A stretch of 64,000 bases of DNA from Parasalinivibrio latis (lineage in GTDB: Bacteria > Pseudomonadota > Gammaproteobacteria > Enterobacterales > Vibrionaceae): the NCBI RefSeq assembly GCF_036825535.1, contig NZ_CP098813.1:1488001-1552000 (forward strand), written 5' to 3'. Below, piece by piece: positions 52,043-60,471 of this stretch. The stretch's first letter is position 1, and each line of letters starts with the position of its first letter. The notes beneath the pieces were generated by a model that was not told where the DNA came from, did no database searches, and was given only the letters and a program-made list of their open reading frames with translations. Position numbers and translations under genes: made by a program.

Positions 52043-53353
52043 ATGAACAGGGATTCAGATCTGCAAATTGACTTAAGGCAAATGATCATTGCCATAGAAA
52101 CCGCCGTTTCGCTTGTTGGAATGAATGATGTGAATCATGGCAAACGTGTTGGCTATATAGCAGGTCAGATTGGCAGTACCCTTGGGCTGAGTGATGCAGA
52201 TATACAGTTCTTATTTGAATTAGGGTTGCTGCATGATTGTGGTGTTTCTACAGAGCAGGTTCACTCTAATCTTATCAATAATTTTGCATGGGAAGATGCA
52301 GACGTTCATTGTGAGATTGGTTTCCACTTACTTAAAGACTTTGTGCCGTTGTCGAAATTCGCTGTACCTATAAAATACCACCACACACCTTGGAGTAGAT
52401 TAAAAGAAAGTGATGTGACTCTCTTTGACCAAAGAATGGCCAACATTATTTTCCTTTCCGACAGAATAGATACGTTAGCATGCGGGCACTACGAATCTGA
52501 CATTTTGCTGCTACGTGAGAAAATAGTAGAAGAAATATCAAATTATTCGGGAAGCTTTTTCAAACCTGAATTTGTTGAGGCGTTTGTTAGTTCAGAAAAA
52601 GCGGAAGCGTTTTGGATTTCACTTGAAGACAGACATGTTACCCGTTATGTCTGGGACATGGGTAAACAGAAAAGCCAAGAGCTTCTGTCGTTAGCTGATA
52701 TCAAACAACTCTGCCGAATTATGTCTTACATTGTCGACCAAAAGAGCTCATTTACCGCTCAGCATTCCTTGAGAGTAGCTGATTTAGCGAAATTTATGGC
52801 AAAGGTGTATGGACTCTCAGAGTCTCAATGTGACAAGGTTGAAATAGCGGGACTGCTGCATGATATCGGTAAATTGCATATGCCCGATGATATACTTGAA
52901 AAACCCGGGCCACTTGAGCCTATTGAACGTGCAATAATGAACCAGCACAGTTACGAGACTTATGAAATCCTACGCCACATCGAAGGGTTAGATGAAGTCG
53001 CAAAATGGGCTGCTTTCCACCATGAAGGCATCAATGGTACAGGCTATCCCTTCCATCCGAAAAAGCAGGAACTCTCAACAGAAGCAAGAATTATTGCTGT
53101 TGCTGACGTGTTTCAGGCATTGGTTCAGGATCGACCTTACAGGGAGGGTATGGATATTCCCCAGGTTATTGATGTTCTAGATGCTTTCGCCAGAAAAGGC
53201 AAGCTGGACAACACGTTAGTTGAGCTTGTTCATGCCAATATTGGAGAGTGTTACGCTGTTGCAAGAGGGGAAGATGCAGAAGGAAACAAGCTAAAAAATA
53301 CTGAACTGTTGTCCGGCGTTATTGTTGGGAGTTATACATCGCCGGCGAACTGA
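52043..53353 (+). CDS. Dual-HD protein with HD-GYP c-di-GMP phosphodiesterase domain
   Basis: 436 residues, soluble. An N-terminal HD domain (~30-160, LLHDCG) is followed by an HD-GYP domain (~225-410) with HDIGKLHMP and the full HHEGINGTGYP motif, so hydrolysis of c-di-GMP is predicted. The N-terminal HD lacks GYP and is probably regulatory. It counteracts the two GGDEF proteins in the window. Solitary gene. Confidence 0.93.
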   Translation: MNRDSDLQIDLRQMIIAIETAVSLVGMNDVNHGKRVGYIAGQIGSTLGLSDADIQFLFELGLLHDCGVSTEQVHSNLINNFAWEDADVHCEIGFHLLKDFVPLSKFAVPIKYHHTPWSRLKESDVTLFDQRMANIIFLSDRIDTLACGHYESDILLLREKIVEEISNYSGSFFKPEFVEAFVSSEKAEAFWISLEDRHVTRYVWDMGKQKSQELLSLADIKQLCRIMSYIVDQKSSFTAQHSLRVADLAKFMAKVYGLSESQCDKVEIAGLLHDIGKLHMPDDILEKPGPLEPIERAIMNQHSYETYEILRHIEGLDEVAKWAAFHHEGINGTGYPFHPKKQELSTEARIIAVADVFQALVQDRPYREGMDIPQVIDVLDAFARKGKLDNTLVELVHANIGECYAVARGEDAEGNKLKNTELLSGVIVGSYTSPAN

Positions 53354-53458
53354 GTACTTTCATTCGCTGTAACTCGTTTAGAGTGATGGTATCATCTTTG
53401 AATTGGTACTTTTGTAGTACAATGATCCGACCATCTGGTTCGCATAAAATTTTGCCTA

Positions 53459-53716
53459 ATGAAATACCGTTTTCTCAGGGGATTGGTCCCAGTTACCGCA
53501 TTTTTCCTCACTATTATCGCTACCAATAGCGCATCCAAGCCGTCAAATGATCCTTTGTCGCTGAATCCACTTGAAGGAATTCAAGGGCTCGCTTTCTCTC
53601 TTGCTTGGGGATTAGGGTTACCGCAAACCGCTGCCATCATAATGGGTACCTTGTTGTTTATGCTACCAACATTTCTGGCATTCCTTTTTGCTCGTGCATG
53701 GTTTAAATCTAAGTGA
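53459..53716 (+). CDS. Small two-helix membrane protein
   Basis: 85 residues with an N-terminal helix (VPVTAFFLTIIATNSA) and a C-terminal one (AAIIMGTLLFMLPTFLAFLFA). The stop is 10 bp upstream of a LysR gene, so a small operon is likely. Not recognised. Confidence 0.6.
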   Translation: MKYRFLRGLVPVTAFFLTIIATNSASKPSNDPLSLNPLEGIQGLAFSLAWGLGLPQTAAIIMGTLLFMLPTFLAFLFARAWFKSK

Positions 53717-53726
53717 AGAGGCTGAG

Positions 53727-54599
53727 ATGAAAGCCAGTTTGGACGATGTTTATCTGTTTATGCTGGTAGTACGTCATGGAGGGTTTACTGCCGCTGCACA
53801 GGCTTCCGGTCTGCAGCGTTCCCGGGTTAGCAGAAGGATTCAGGCACTGGAACATTCTCTGGGGTGTGAGCTGCTTGTGAGAACGACCCGGCAAATCACA
53901 CTTACGGAGCAGGGAGCCCGGCTTTTTGACCAAATAAATCAGCCTCTGATGTCTATTAGCCAAAGCATCAGGGCGGTAAGGACATCACAAAACGAATTTG
54001 AGGGCAGGTTAAAAATTGCGATTACTGCACCGCTTATTGGTTTTGAACTATTTACAAAGATAATTGATGAGTACGCAGTGCGCTATCCGGGCATTGCATT
54101 TGATATTATCCAGCGCCATGAGTCTGCTGATCTTAAGCAGGAGGGAATTGACCTGCAGGTGTTGCCTGATTCTCTTCCTGTGAAAGATGATGAATATATC
54201 CAACAGACTTTTTTGGAAGTTAAGTGCAGCCTGTACGCAACCGATGATTACCTTCAACAGCATGGTACCCCCGCGACCATTGCGGATCTCTATAACCACA
54301 ACTTAATGGTGAGCCGCTACGTTGCTGGCCTCCTGCCCGAAGACTTGCCTCTGAAAGTCTGCTCTGACGAATTGAGACTGATATTTTCACTTGCCTTACA
54401 AGGGACAGGAATGGCGATTTTGCCAGACCGAATGGTAAACGGGAATAATGCCGAGAACACAATATGCCGGGTTCCGATAGCAGAACCTATGCCTGCCATC
54501 CGGCTTACTTTGGTTTACCCCACCCGGGAATATATGCCAGAACGAACACGTGCGATGTTGTCGTTAATCCGTAAGCATTTCAGTCCAGTGAAGGGATAA
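53727..54599 (+). CDS. LysR-family transcriptional regulator
   Basis: 290 residues: HTH at the N-terminus (GGFTAAAQASGLQRSRVSRRIQALEHSLGCELLVR) and the LysR effector fold. ATG 53727 has GAGG 5 bp upstream; the longer frame from 53688 overlaps the small membrane gene and is rejected. Convergent with the FUSC/HlyD genes, which another LysR gene (56859) probably controls. Confidence 0.88.
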   Translation: MKASLDDVYLFMLVVRHGGFTAAAQASGLQRSRVSRRIQALEHSLGCELLVRTTRQITLTEQGARLFDQINQPLMSISQSIRAVRTSQNEFEGRLKIAITAPLIGFELFTKIIDEYAVRYPGIAFDIIQRHESADLKQEGIDLQVLPDSLPVKDDEYIQQTFLEVKCSLYATDDYLQQHGTPATIADLYNHNLMVSRYVAGLLPEDLPLKVCSDELRLIFSLALQGTGMAILPDRMVNGNNAENTICRVPIAEPMPAIRLTLVYPTREYMPERTRAMLSLIRKHFSPVKG

Positions 54600-54618
54600 C
54601 CCGGAAAGTTCCGGGTTA
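54597..54618. terminator. Hairpin between convergent lysR and FUSC genes
   Basis: TAACCCGGAA/TTCCGGGTTA (10 bp, 2-nt loop) starts at the stop codon of the LysR gene. No long T-run on either side, so termination is probable but not certain. Confidence 0.55.
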
Positions 54619-54628
54619 CAGGAAAACC

Positions 54629-55639
54629 CTAAATACGCACCTTTTTGGAATAACGCTGGTGAGTGTATTCAATGAACCAGTGGACCATATAGACAAAGGT
54701 TGTCGCGGCAATAACAGCAAATGTAACTGAGCTTATTCGGTACAACACCTTGAAGATGGCATCCTGCTGGTGAGGCACCATATAGCCCGCAATTGGAATA
54801 GCCAGGCCAGACATGGCTGCAGTCCCTACAGAAGCTTCAAGGCCGCCTTTCGCCATGATCCGTGCAACGATTCCTGCCGCTATAGAAAATGCCAGAAATG
54901 TTAAAATAGGATTGTATGCAAACCAGAAAGAGATCAATTGGATAACCAGCGCCATACCGCATCCTATTAGGGTCCCTTTAATTCGGATTTTAGCCATAGA
55001 CGCGATGCCAGACATCGTTAGAGGCATCAGAATAACCAGAATAGAACTGTAAGCAGAAAATGAGTCTGACAGGTTCATGAACTGGTAGATAAAAAATGCA
55101 CTCATTGCCAATGTCCAGGCGAGAAGAGTTTGTTTAAACACATCCGTTGAACTATTTTCCACCTGGGCTGGAGCTGGCTTTAACTGAGTGTCCTCTGGTT
55201 CTGGCAGTAACCAAAGACATACCGCAGAGATGGCTGCACTGAGAAGTATTGCGACTAGCAAGTTGATAGTGAAATCCATAATTTGGAAGTTTGAATACCC
55301 TCCTGCACAAAGCAATATGGATCCGATAATAAGACCAACCAATCCGTATAGTTTTCCGTGACTGAAATTCATCAGAAAGCACTTTTCAAGCATCACCAGT
55401 GAGACTGCCGCAGACATTAAAACCGGAGAGTCCGGGAATAAGCCAAGAATGATGTTTGCTTGAATTGCGGCTGAAAGTGATCCGAGAATAAGTTGCTTAA
55501 TTACAGGGAATGTCCAGCGATCAAACATCGCCATCATGGCGGCTGCAAATACTATTGCCATCATGGAATATTGCATTTGTGTCGCCATACTGATGAACAT
55601 GCCCAGCATGGCTGCAAGCCATATACGAAGTACTTTCAT
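54629..55639 (-). CDS. DUF2955/FUSC-type membrane exporter subunit
   Basis: 336 residues with about ten transmembrane helices in two halves, joined by a short charged linker (PEPEDTQLKPAPAQ). DUF2955/FUSC proteins work with HlyD-type adaptors in efflux of aromatic acids or related toxic compounds (AaeB-like). Follows the HlyD gene (27 bp gap) on the same strand. No ATPase or outer-membrane factor nearby; a TolC encoded elsewhere would be needed. Confidence 0.85.
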   Translation of the reverse strand: MKVLRIWLAAMLGMFISMATQMQYSMMAIVFAAAMMAMFDRWTFPVIKQLILGSLSAAIQANIILGLFPDSPVLMSAAVSLVMLEKCFLMNFSHGKLYGLVGLIIGSILLCAGGYSNFQIMDFTINLLVAILLSAAISAVCLWLLPEPEDTQLKPAPAQVENSSTDVFKQTLLAWTLAMSAFFIYQFMNLSDSFSAYSSILVILMPLTMSGIASMAKIRIKGTLIGCGMALVIQLISFWFAYNPILTFLAFSIAAGIVARIMAKGGLEASVGTAAMSGLAIPIAGYMVPHQQDAIFKVLYRISSVTFAVIAATTFVYMVHWFIEYTHQRYSKKVRI

Positions 55640-55666
55640 GTTAGCTCCATCGCCTAAGGGTCAAAA

Positions 55667-56752
55667 TCAGTAGATGTAATGGAGTAGGCTGATGGTGTGG
55701 ATTTGCAGCTGAGCCAACCAGTACCACATTGTACTTGCTTCCGGATAAAGCGTGACCGTCGCTCGTGACCCAACAAAAAGTGGTTTAGGTAATGCTGAAT
55801 CGCTGGACAGGTTGACCCTGATTCGTTGGGCATCACGGATCCAACGGTTTGATGTCATGACTTTACTTAGATCACCATTGGCAAACTGTTGGGCTGAGGC
55901 CACACCGGCATCACGTGTGCCCAGAGTAAAATCGAAGACACGTCCCGGGAGTGCATCGAAGCTGACTAATGCCTTGGTTTGTTCCATAAGGCCTGAAACA
56001 GACTTTTCACGAAAGTCAGCGGAGACCCACAATGAATCAGAAGGAATAAAACTGAGGATAGGGTGACCGGCAACCGCTTCAGTACCAATATCGTATTGGA
56101 TGTTACTGACCATACCATTATCCGGGGCATAAACTATTGTCCGAGAAAGGTTCAGTTTTGCTGTTGACAGTGCATTCTGGGCCGATTTAACTATGTTACT
56201 GTCACCGACTTTTGTTCCCAGCCGACTCTGAATTGCTTCAACTTGCCTTAACGCTGCTGCGTATGTGTCAGAAGCGGTTTTTGCCTGTGTACGGGCGACG
56301 TCGAAATCTGCATCCGATACTAACTTCTTAGAGCGCAATGTACTTATCCGGCGATAGTTTTTTTCGCTGATTTGGCGTTCTACTGCAGCTTTGTTGGCAT
56401 TTGCATTTGCGGCTGCCATCTGAGCATAAAGTGAGGCTTCTTCTGAGTTCGCTGTTGACAGTCCAACTTCTGCTTTTTGAACGGCAAGTTGATACTGTGC
56501 AGGATCAATTTCAAATAGGGGTTGTCCTTTGTCAACGTGTTGGTTATTGGAAACAAAACGTTTGATTATTTGACCTGTTACCTGGGGGGTAATTTGTACG
56601 ACGGTGCCTTGCACCTGGCTTTCTGTCGTCAACGGTGCATGCCTGTCTGCAAGGATTACATACAAAACCGCAATGAAAAATAGTGAAACAAGAATATTCA
56701 TCCAGCGATGAAATCGCTTATCTGGGCTGACAGCCTTACCGTCTTTTTCCAT
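55667..56752 (-). CDS. HlyD-family membrane fusion protein (EmrA/AaeA type)
   Basis: 361 residues. A short cytoplasmic N-terminus, one transmembrane helix (ILVSLFFIAVLYVILA), a barrel-sandwich domain split by a long helical hairpin (VQGTVVQITPQVTGQI and GMVSNIQYDIGTEAVAGHPI halves). It bridges the inner-membrane FUSC protein to an outer-membrane channel. Co-directional with its LysR gene upstream (107 bp gap), which likely regulates the pair. Confidence 0.9.
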   Translation of the reverse strand: MEKDGKAVSPDKRFHRWMNILVSLFFIAVLYVILADRHAPLTTESQVQGTVVQITPQVTGQIIKRFVSNNQHVDKGQPLFEIDPAQYQLAVQKAEVGLSTANSEEASLYAQMAAANANANKAAVERQISEKNYRRISTLRSKKLVSDADFDVARTQAKTASDTYAAALRQVEAIQSRLGTKVGDSNIVKSAQNALSTAKLNLSRTIVYAPDNGMVSNIQYDIGTEAVAGHPILSFIPSDSLWVSADFREKSVSGLMEQTKALVSFDALPGRVFDFTLGTRDAGVASAQQFANGDLSKVMTSNRWIRDAQRIRVNLSSDSALPKPLFVGSRATVTLYPEASTMWYWLAQLQIHTISLLHYIY

Positions 56753-56858
56753 GCATTGAGTCTCTTCTGGAACAATTGCCGGAAATTATAAGAAGATTAT
56801 CTCTGTGCAACTAGAGCAACAAATAGAACGATTGTTGCTTATTTCAGGACAATGAGAG

Positions 56859-57740
56859 TTATTGATTAAAAAGACGGCAGGTTTCGTCGAAGATCCACTC
56901 CATGACTTCATTCCAACCGGTATCACGGCGCTTAACCGCTGCCAGCATATAGTCTGGAGGGGTGGATATATTTTCAGTAGAGAGCTTTTTAACGGTATAC
57001 CACTCCGTCTTCGCAACATGTTCAGGGATCAGAGCCCAACCAATACCGCGCATAACCAGTGAGGAAATCAGGTAAAAGCTGTCAACGTGCCAAAAATCAG
57101 GAGACAGGGGTTTTCCAAGTGTGTCGCCCAGCCTGCCACGGATTACAAGTTGCCGGTGTTTCACCAGTTGGTTTTCAGTCGGTGCTGGAACACGTGCCAA
57201 AGGATGATCTTCTGCGACGATAAGTGCCTGACCACAACGCACTATGGACATTCTCTCTAATGAGTCAGGAAGTACATGGTCCTGTATCAGAAAGCCAATG
57301 TCTGCCCGGCCGTCTTCTACCCAGCGCGCTATATCCTGTTGGGAACCGTTGAGAATGGTCAGTGTCAGGTGTGGATGAGACTCAGCCAGCCTGGTATAGA
57401 GATTCTCAAAATGTTCAATTGGGACAGCTTCGTCCATCGCAATGCTGAATGTGACCGGTGTGCCGGAAGATACGGACAGTGCCCGTGAGTGCAGGCGCTG
57501 GCATTGGCTGAGTACGGCAATGGCGTCATTCAGAATATTTTTACCGTCTTCCGTTAAAACCGGGTATTTACCAGACCGGTCAAACAACAAAAATCCCAAA
57601 TCCGCTTCTAGGTTAGCAATAGCAGTGCTGACTCGAGACTGGGCTTTTCCCAACTTCCGGGCAGAAGCAGTAAAAGAACCGGTTTGAGCTGCGGTAACAA
57701 ACGCCTCTAACTGATCGAGACTCCATGGTAAGGATGCCAT
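56859..57740 (-). CDS. LysR-family regulator, probably of the HlyD/FUSC pair
   Basis: 293 residues. HTH (GSFTASARKLGKAQSRVSTAIANLEADLGFLLFDR) and LysR effector domain. ATG 57740 has AGGAG 6 bp upstream, so the frame extension to 57767 is rejected. Upstream of the efflux genes on the same strand and divergent to a MATE efflux gene (118 bp), so it could control either. Confidence 0.88.
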   Translation of the reverse strand: MASLPWSLDQLEAFVTAAQTGSFTASARKLGKAQSRVSTAIANLEADLGFLLFDRSGKYPVLTEDGKNILNDAIAVLSQCQRLHSRALSVSSGTPVTFSIAMDEAVPIEHFENLYTRLAESHPHLTLTILNGSQQDIARWVEDGRADIGFLIQDHVLPDSLERMSIVRCGQALIVAEDHPLARVPAPTENQLVKHRQLVIRGRLGDTLGKPLSPDFWHVDSFYLISSLVMRGIGWALIPEHVAKTEWYTVKKLSTENISTPPDYMLAAVKRRDTGWNEVMEWIFDETCRLFNQ

Positions 57741-57858
57741 ACATATCTCCTTTTTCATTTCATCCATCCGAAAAACGGATGGTAACTAACTTTCTTCTAT
57801 CATAAATCAGGCAGAGAATGCGCATCAACGAATCATGGCTTCTGAATGAGAGAATTTT

Positions 57859-59220
57859 ATGGAAGCGATAAACAAAAAAGAGTCAATTTCTCGTACTTTC
57901 TGGCGGTTTACCATTCCTGCAATTGCGACCATGCTGGTAAACGGCTTATATCAAATTGTTGATGGTGTCTTTGTCGGTCACTACATGGGGCAGGAAGGAT
58001 TAGCGGCAATAAATATTGCCTGGCCGGTTATCAGTGTGTTGGGTGGTGTGGGTTTAATGATTGGTATGGGCGCCGGGAGCCTTGTTTCCACGTTCCGGGG
58101 AATGCGACAGTCATCGAAGGCAAGGCAGGCTATGGGAACCGGGTTGCTGCTGATCCTTCTGGTCGGAGCGCTGTGTTCTGCCTTTCTGTACGCATTTGGT
58201 CCAGCACTGCTTGCATTGCAGGGAGCTGACGGGGTTGTCGGCCTGTATGCTGTCGAATACGTCGCCGTGTTTTTCTGGGGGGCATGCCTAACCGTAGGTG
58301 CGGGAGCCATTCCATTTCTGGTCAGGAACGACGACGCGCCGAATATGGCAACCGGATTGATGGCGTTAGGCGCAGTCACAAACATTGTATTGGATTATGT
58401 GTTCATCGGCATACTGGGATGGGGGCTTGAAGGTGCAGCGGTTGCAACGGTCTCCGCTCAGGCTGTTGTGGTTGTAATTGGTATCGCTTATTTCTTCACT
58501 GATTATTCGGCACTGGAAATGAGGCTGAAAGATGTCACGTTAGATGTCGTTAAAATGCGAGAGATTCTGGTTCTCGGTTCTTCTTGTCTGGTGATGTATC
58601 TCTATACCGGATTTATGGTTGCTATCCATAACCGGTTATTCATGGACTATGGTTCGGCAACCTGGGTTGCGGCATACGCCATCGTCGGTTACTTGATGAC
58701 CCTATACTATCTTCTGGCCCAGGGTATCGCAGAGGGAATGCAACCACCAGTGAGTTATTTTTTCGGTGAAAATTCAGCAGTCAAAGTCGGGAAAACAGTC
58801 TGGCTTGCCTGTAAGGTCACCACCGTTTTAGGACTGGCCTGGATTGTGACATTGAACCTGTTTCCGGAAAGCCTTATTGGGTGGTTCAACAGCTCCAACC
58901 CCGAACTGACTGACGCTGCGACACTCGGTATTCGGTTGCACCTGTTTAACATGTTCCTTGACGGCTTGATTGTAGTGAGTTCTGTCTATTTTGTATCTGT
59001 CGGTCTGGGTGGTGTAGCGTTTGCTATCTCTTTGGGGAATATGGTTGTTCAATTGCCGTTTCTGTGGTTTTTGCCCAAATGGTTCGGGTTAGAGGGCGTT
59101 TGGCTTGCTATGCCCTTATCAAACTTCTTTCTGGCTGCAGTGGCGCTGATAGCTATGTATAGGCATGTCAAAGGAGGGAAAGTCATTCCCCCGCTGAAAA
59201 GCTCAATGATATCAGCGTAA
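57859..59220 (+). CDS. MATE-family multidrug efflux transporter
   Basis: 453 residues with twelve predicted transmembrane helices in two MATE repeats (FTIPAIATMLVNGLYQIVDG at the start; GVWLAMPLSNFFLAAVALIAM at the end). It exports cationic compounds by Na+ or H+ antiport. Divergent to a LysR gene; ended by a strong terminator at 59221. Confidence 0.93.
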   Translation: MEAINKKESISRTFWRFTIPAIATMLVNGLYQIVDGVFVGHYMGQEGLAAINIAWPVISVLGGVGLMIGMGAGSLVSTFRGMRQSSKARQAMGTGLLLILLVGALCSAFLYAFGPALLALQGADGVVGLYAVEYVAVFFWGACLTVGAGAIPFLVRNDDAPNMATGLMALGAVTNIVLDYVFIGILGWGLEGAAVATVSAQAVVVVIGIAYFFTDYSALEMRLKDVTLDVVKMREILVLGSSCLVMYLYTGFMVAIHNRLFMDYGSATWVAAYAIVGYLMTLYYLLAQGIAEGMQPPVSYFFGENSAVKVGKTVWLACKVTTVLGLAWIVTLNLFPESLIGWFNSSNPELTDAATLGIRLHLFNMFLDGLIVVSSVYFVSVGLGGVAFAISLGNMVVQLPFLWFLPKWFGLEGVWLAMPLSNFFLAAVALIAMYRHVKGGKVIPPLKSSMISA

Positions 59221-59254
59221 AAAAAAGACCGGTGTTTGCTCACCGGTCTTTTTT
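59221..59254. terminator. Bidirectional rho-independent terminator
   Basis: 14-bp stem (AAAAAAGACCGGTG with its reverse complement) and a 6-nt loop, A-run on one side and T-run on the other. Serves the MATE gene and the convergent copper chaperone gene. Confidence 0.92.
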
Positions 59255-59269
59255 GATTTAGTTATGGTG

Positions 59270-59767
59270 CTAGTGGTGTTTCATCCCACCTTTCATGTGC
59301 TTTTTCATCGACTCAGATTGATAATCAGCCGGCTCCACTTTTACGCTGATTTCAACTTTTCCTGCATTTTGAAAATACAAGACCAGGGGAAATGACTCAC
59401 CCAAGCTTGGTAGCCGTTTGAGTTTGAAGAACATGATATGGTAATCGCCTGGCATAAGGTGTTCACTGCTGTTGGCTGGAATATTGATGCCTTCAACCCG
59501 CCGCATTTTCATCATTCCATCGACTTTAGTGTGTTCATGGAGCTCTGTAATCCCTGCGATTGGGGATTCTGCCGCAATCAGTTTGTCATCCTGCTCCGCA
59601 GAGTTTTCGATATCAAAGAATGCTGCGGCAACTTTTGAGGTTGGTGGTACCTGTTTTGACCAAGGTTGGGTAATGCTGATATCTCCCACTTTGTAATCGT
59701 GTGCGACTGCAAATGAAGAAGCGATTAATGTTGTGGCAAAGGCAAATACGGTCATGATTGACTTCAT
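59270..59767 (-). CDS. Periplasmic copper chaperone PCu(A)C
   Basis: 165 residues with signal peptide (IMTVFAFATTLIASSFAVA). The family copper site is seen as ELHEHTKVDGMMKMRRV (His and Met) followed by HLMPGDYHIMFFKL. The tail is Met/His-rich (SMKKHMKGGMKHH), giving a second copper site. It delivers Cu(I) to cytochrome oxidase assembly in the periplasm. ATG 59767 has AGGAG 6 bp upstream. Downstream of a DUF2946-like gene, 43 bp apart, in one unit. Confidence 0.93.
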   Translation of the reverse strand: MKSIMTVFAFATTLIASSFAVAHDYKVGDISITQPWSKQVPPTSKVAAAFFDIENSAEQDDKLIAAESPIAGITELHEHTKVDGMMKMRRVEGINIPANSSEHLMPGDYHIMFFKLKRLPSLGESFPLVLYFQNAGKVEISVKVEPADYQSESMKKHMKGGMKHH

Positions 59768-59810
59768 TATTTTCTCCTGAATATGATATTTGAATTGATA
59801 TTGTTTGTAT

Positions 59811-60269
59811 TCAGGTGTGATTGGGGGGTGACTGTTTTGGTGCCAACCAGAGGAAAATGGGGAATACACTCAGTATGGTATCTTTTGTGCCTACAACCTT
59901 GAGGGTGAGAAGCCCAACAAGAATAAGTGAAATGAGATCAACAGAAAGGAAAACCGATTGGTTAGGAAAGTGAGCCAGATACGGACAATGCTGTTTAGGG
60001 TTGTCTTTGTGTTCAAGTGAAAGCGTAGCCGCTTGCTCTAACGATACCCACTTTAAACCCTCTGAAGTACAGAGCAATACCTTGCCGGTTATCTTGCCTA
60101 TTACGCCAGGAGAATGTTGGAGTTGGCGACTGTCCAAAACGACAGCGGTCTCGACAAAAATGCGGAATAACGCAAGCACCAGCAAAATGCTGATCAACAG
60201 GACATTAATGGGTTTCCGCAAAACTACCAACTCTAATTGCTCGTTATTTATAGTACGTGTGTTGATCAT
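59811..60269 (-). CDS. DUF2946-like membrane protein
   Basis: 152 residues: a transmembrane helix (VLLISILLVLALFRIFVETAVV), a soluble stretch with LLCTSEGLKW and HKDNPKQHCPY as in DUF2946, and a second helix (LISLILVGLLTLKVV). DUF2946 proteins commonly stand next to copper transport genes; the PCu(A)C gene is directly downstream. Possibly binds or senses copper through its Cys/His motif. ATG 60269 is chosen over TTG 60299. Confidence 0.7.
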   Translation of the reverse strand: MINTRTINNEQLELVVLRKPINVLLISILLVLALFRIFVETAVVLDSRQLQHSPGVIGKITGKVLLCTSEGLKWVSLEQAATLSLEHKDNPKQHCPYLAHFPNQSVFLSVDLISLILVGLLTLKVVGTKDTILSVFPIFLWLAPKQSPPNHT

Positions 60270-60471
60270 GCTATCAAATGACCAAAGAATCGATAACAAC
60301 TAAATAACTGCTTTGATCACGTAATTTGATAAACCTGATTTCAGAAAATAAGTGCGATCTAACTCCTACTTCCAAGCGGCGTAATGAAATCATCATATAG
60401 AAGTGCCGGCTTTTCATTTACGCGTCATTTTTCTCCTAAAAAATCCAGCCACTATTTAAAAGGAGCTGGTG

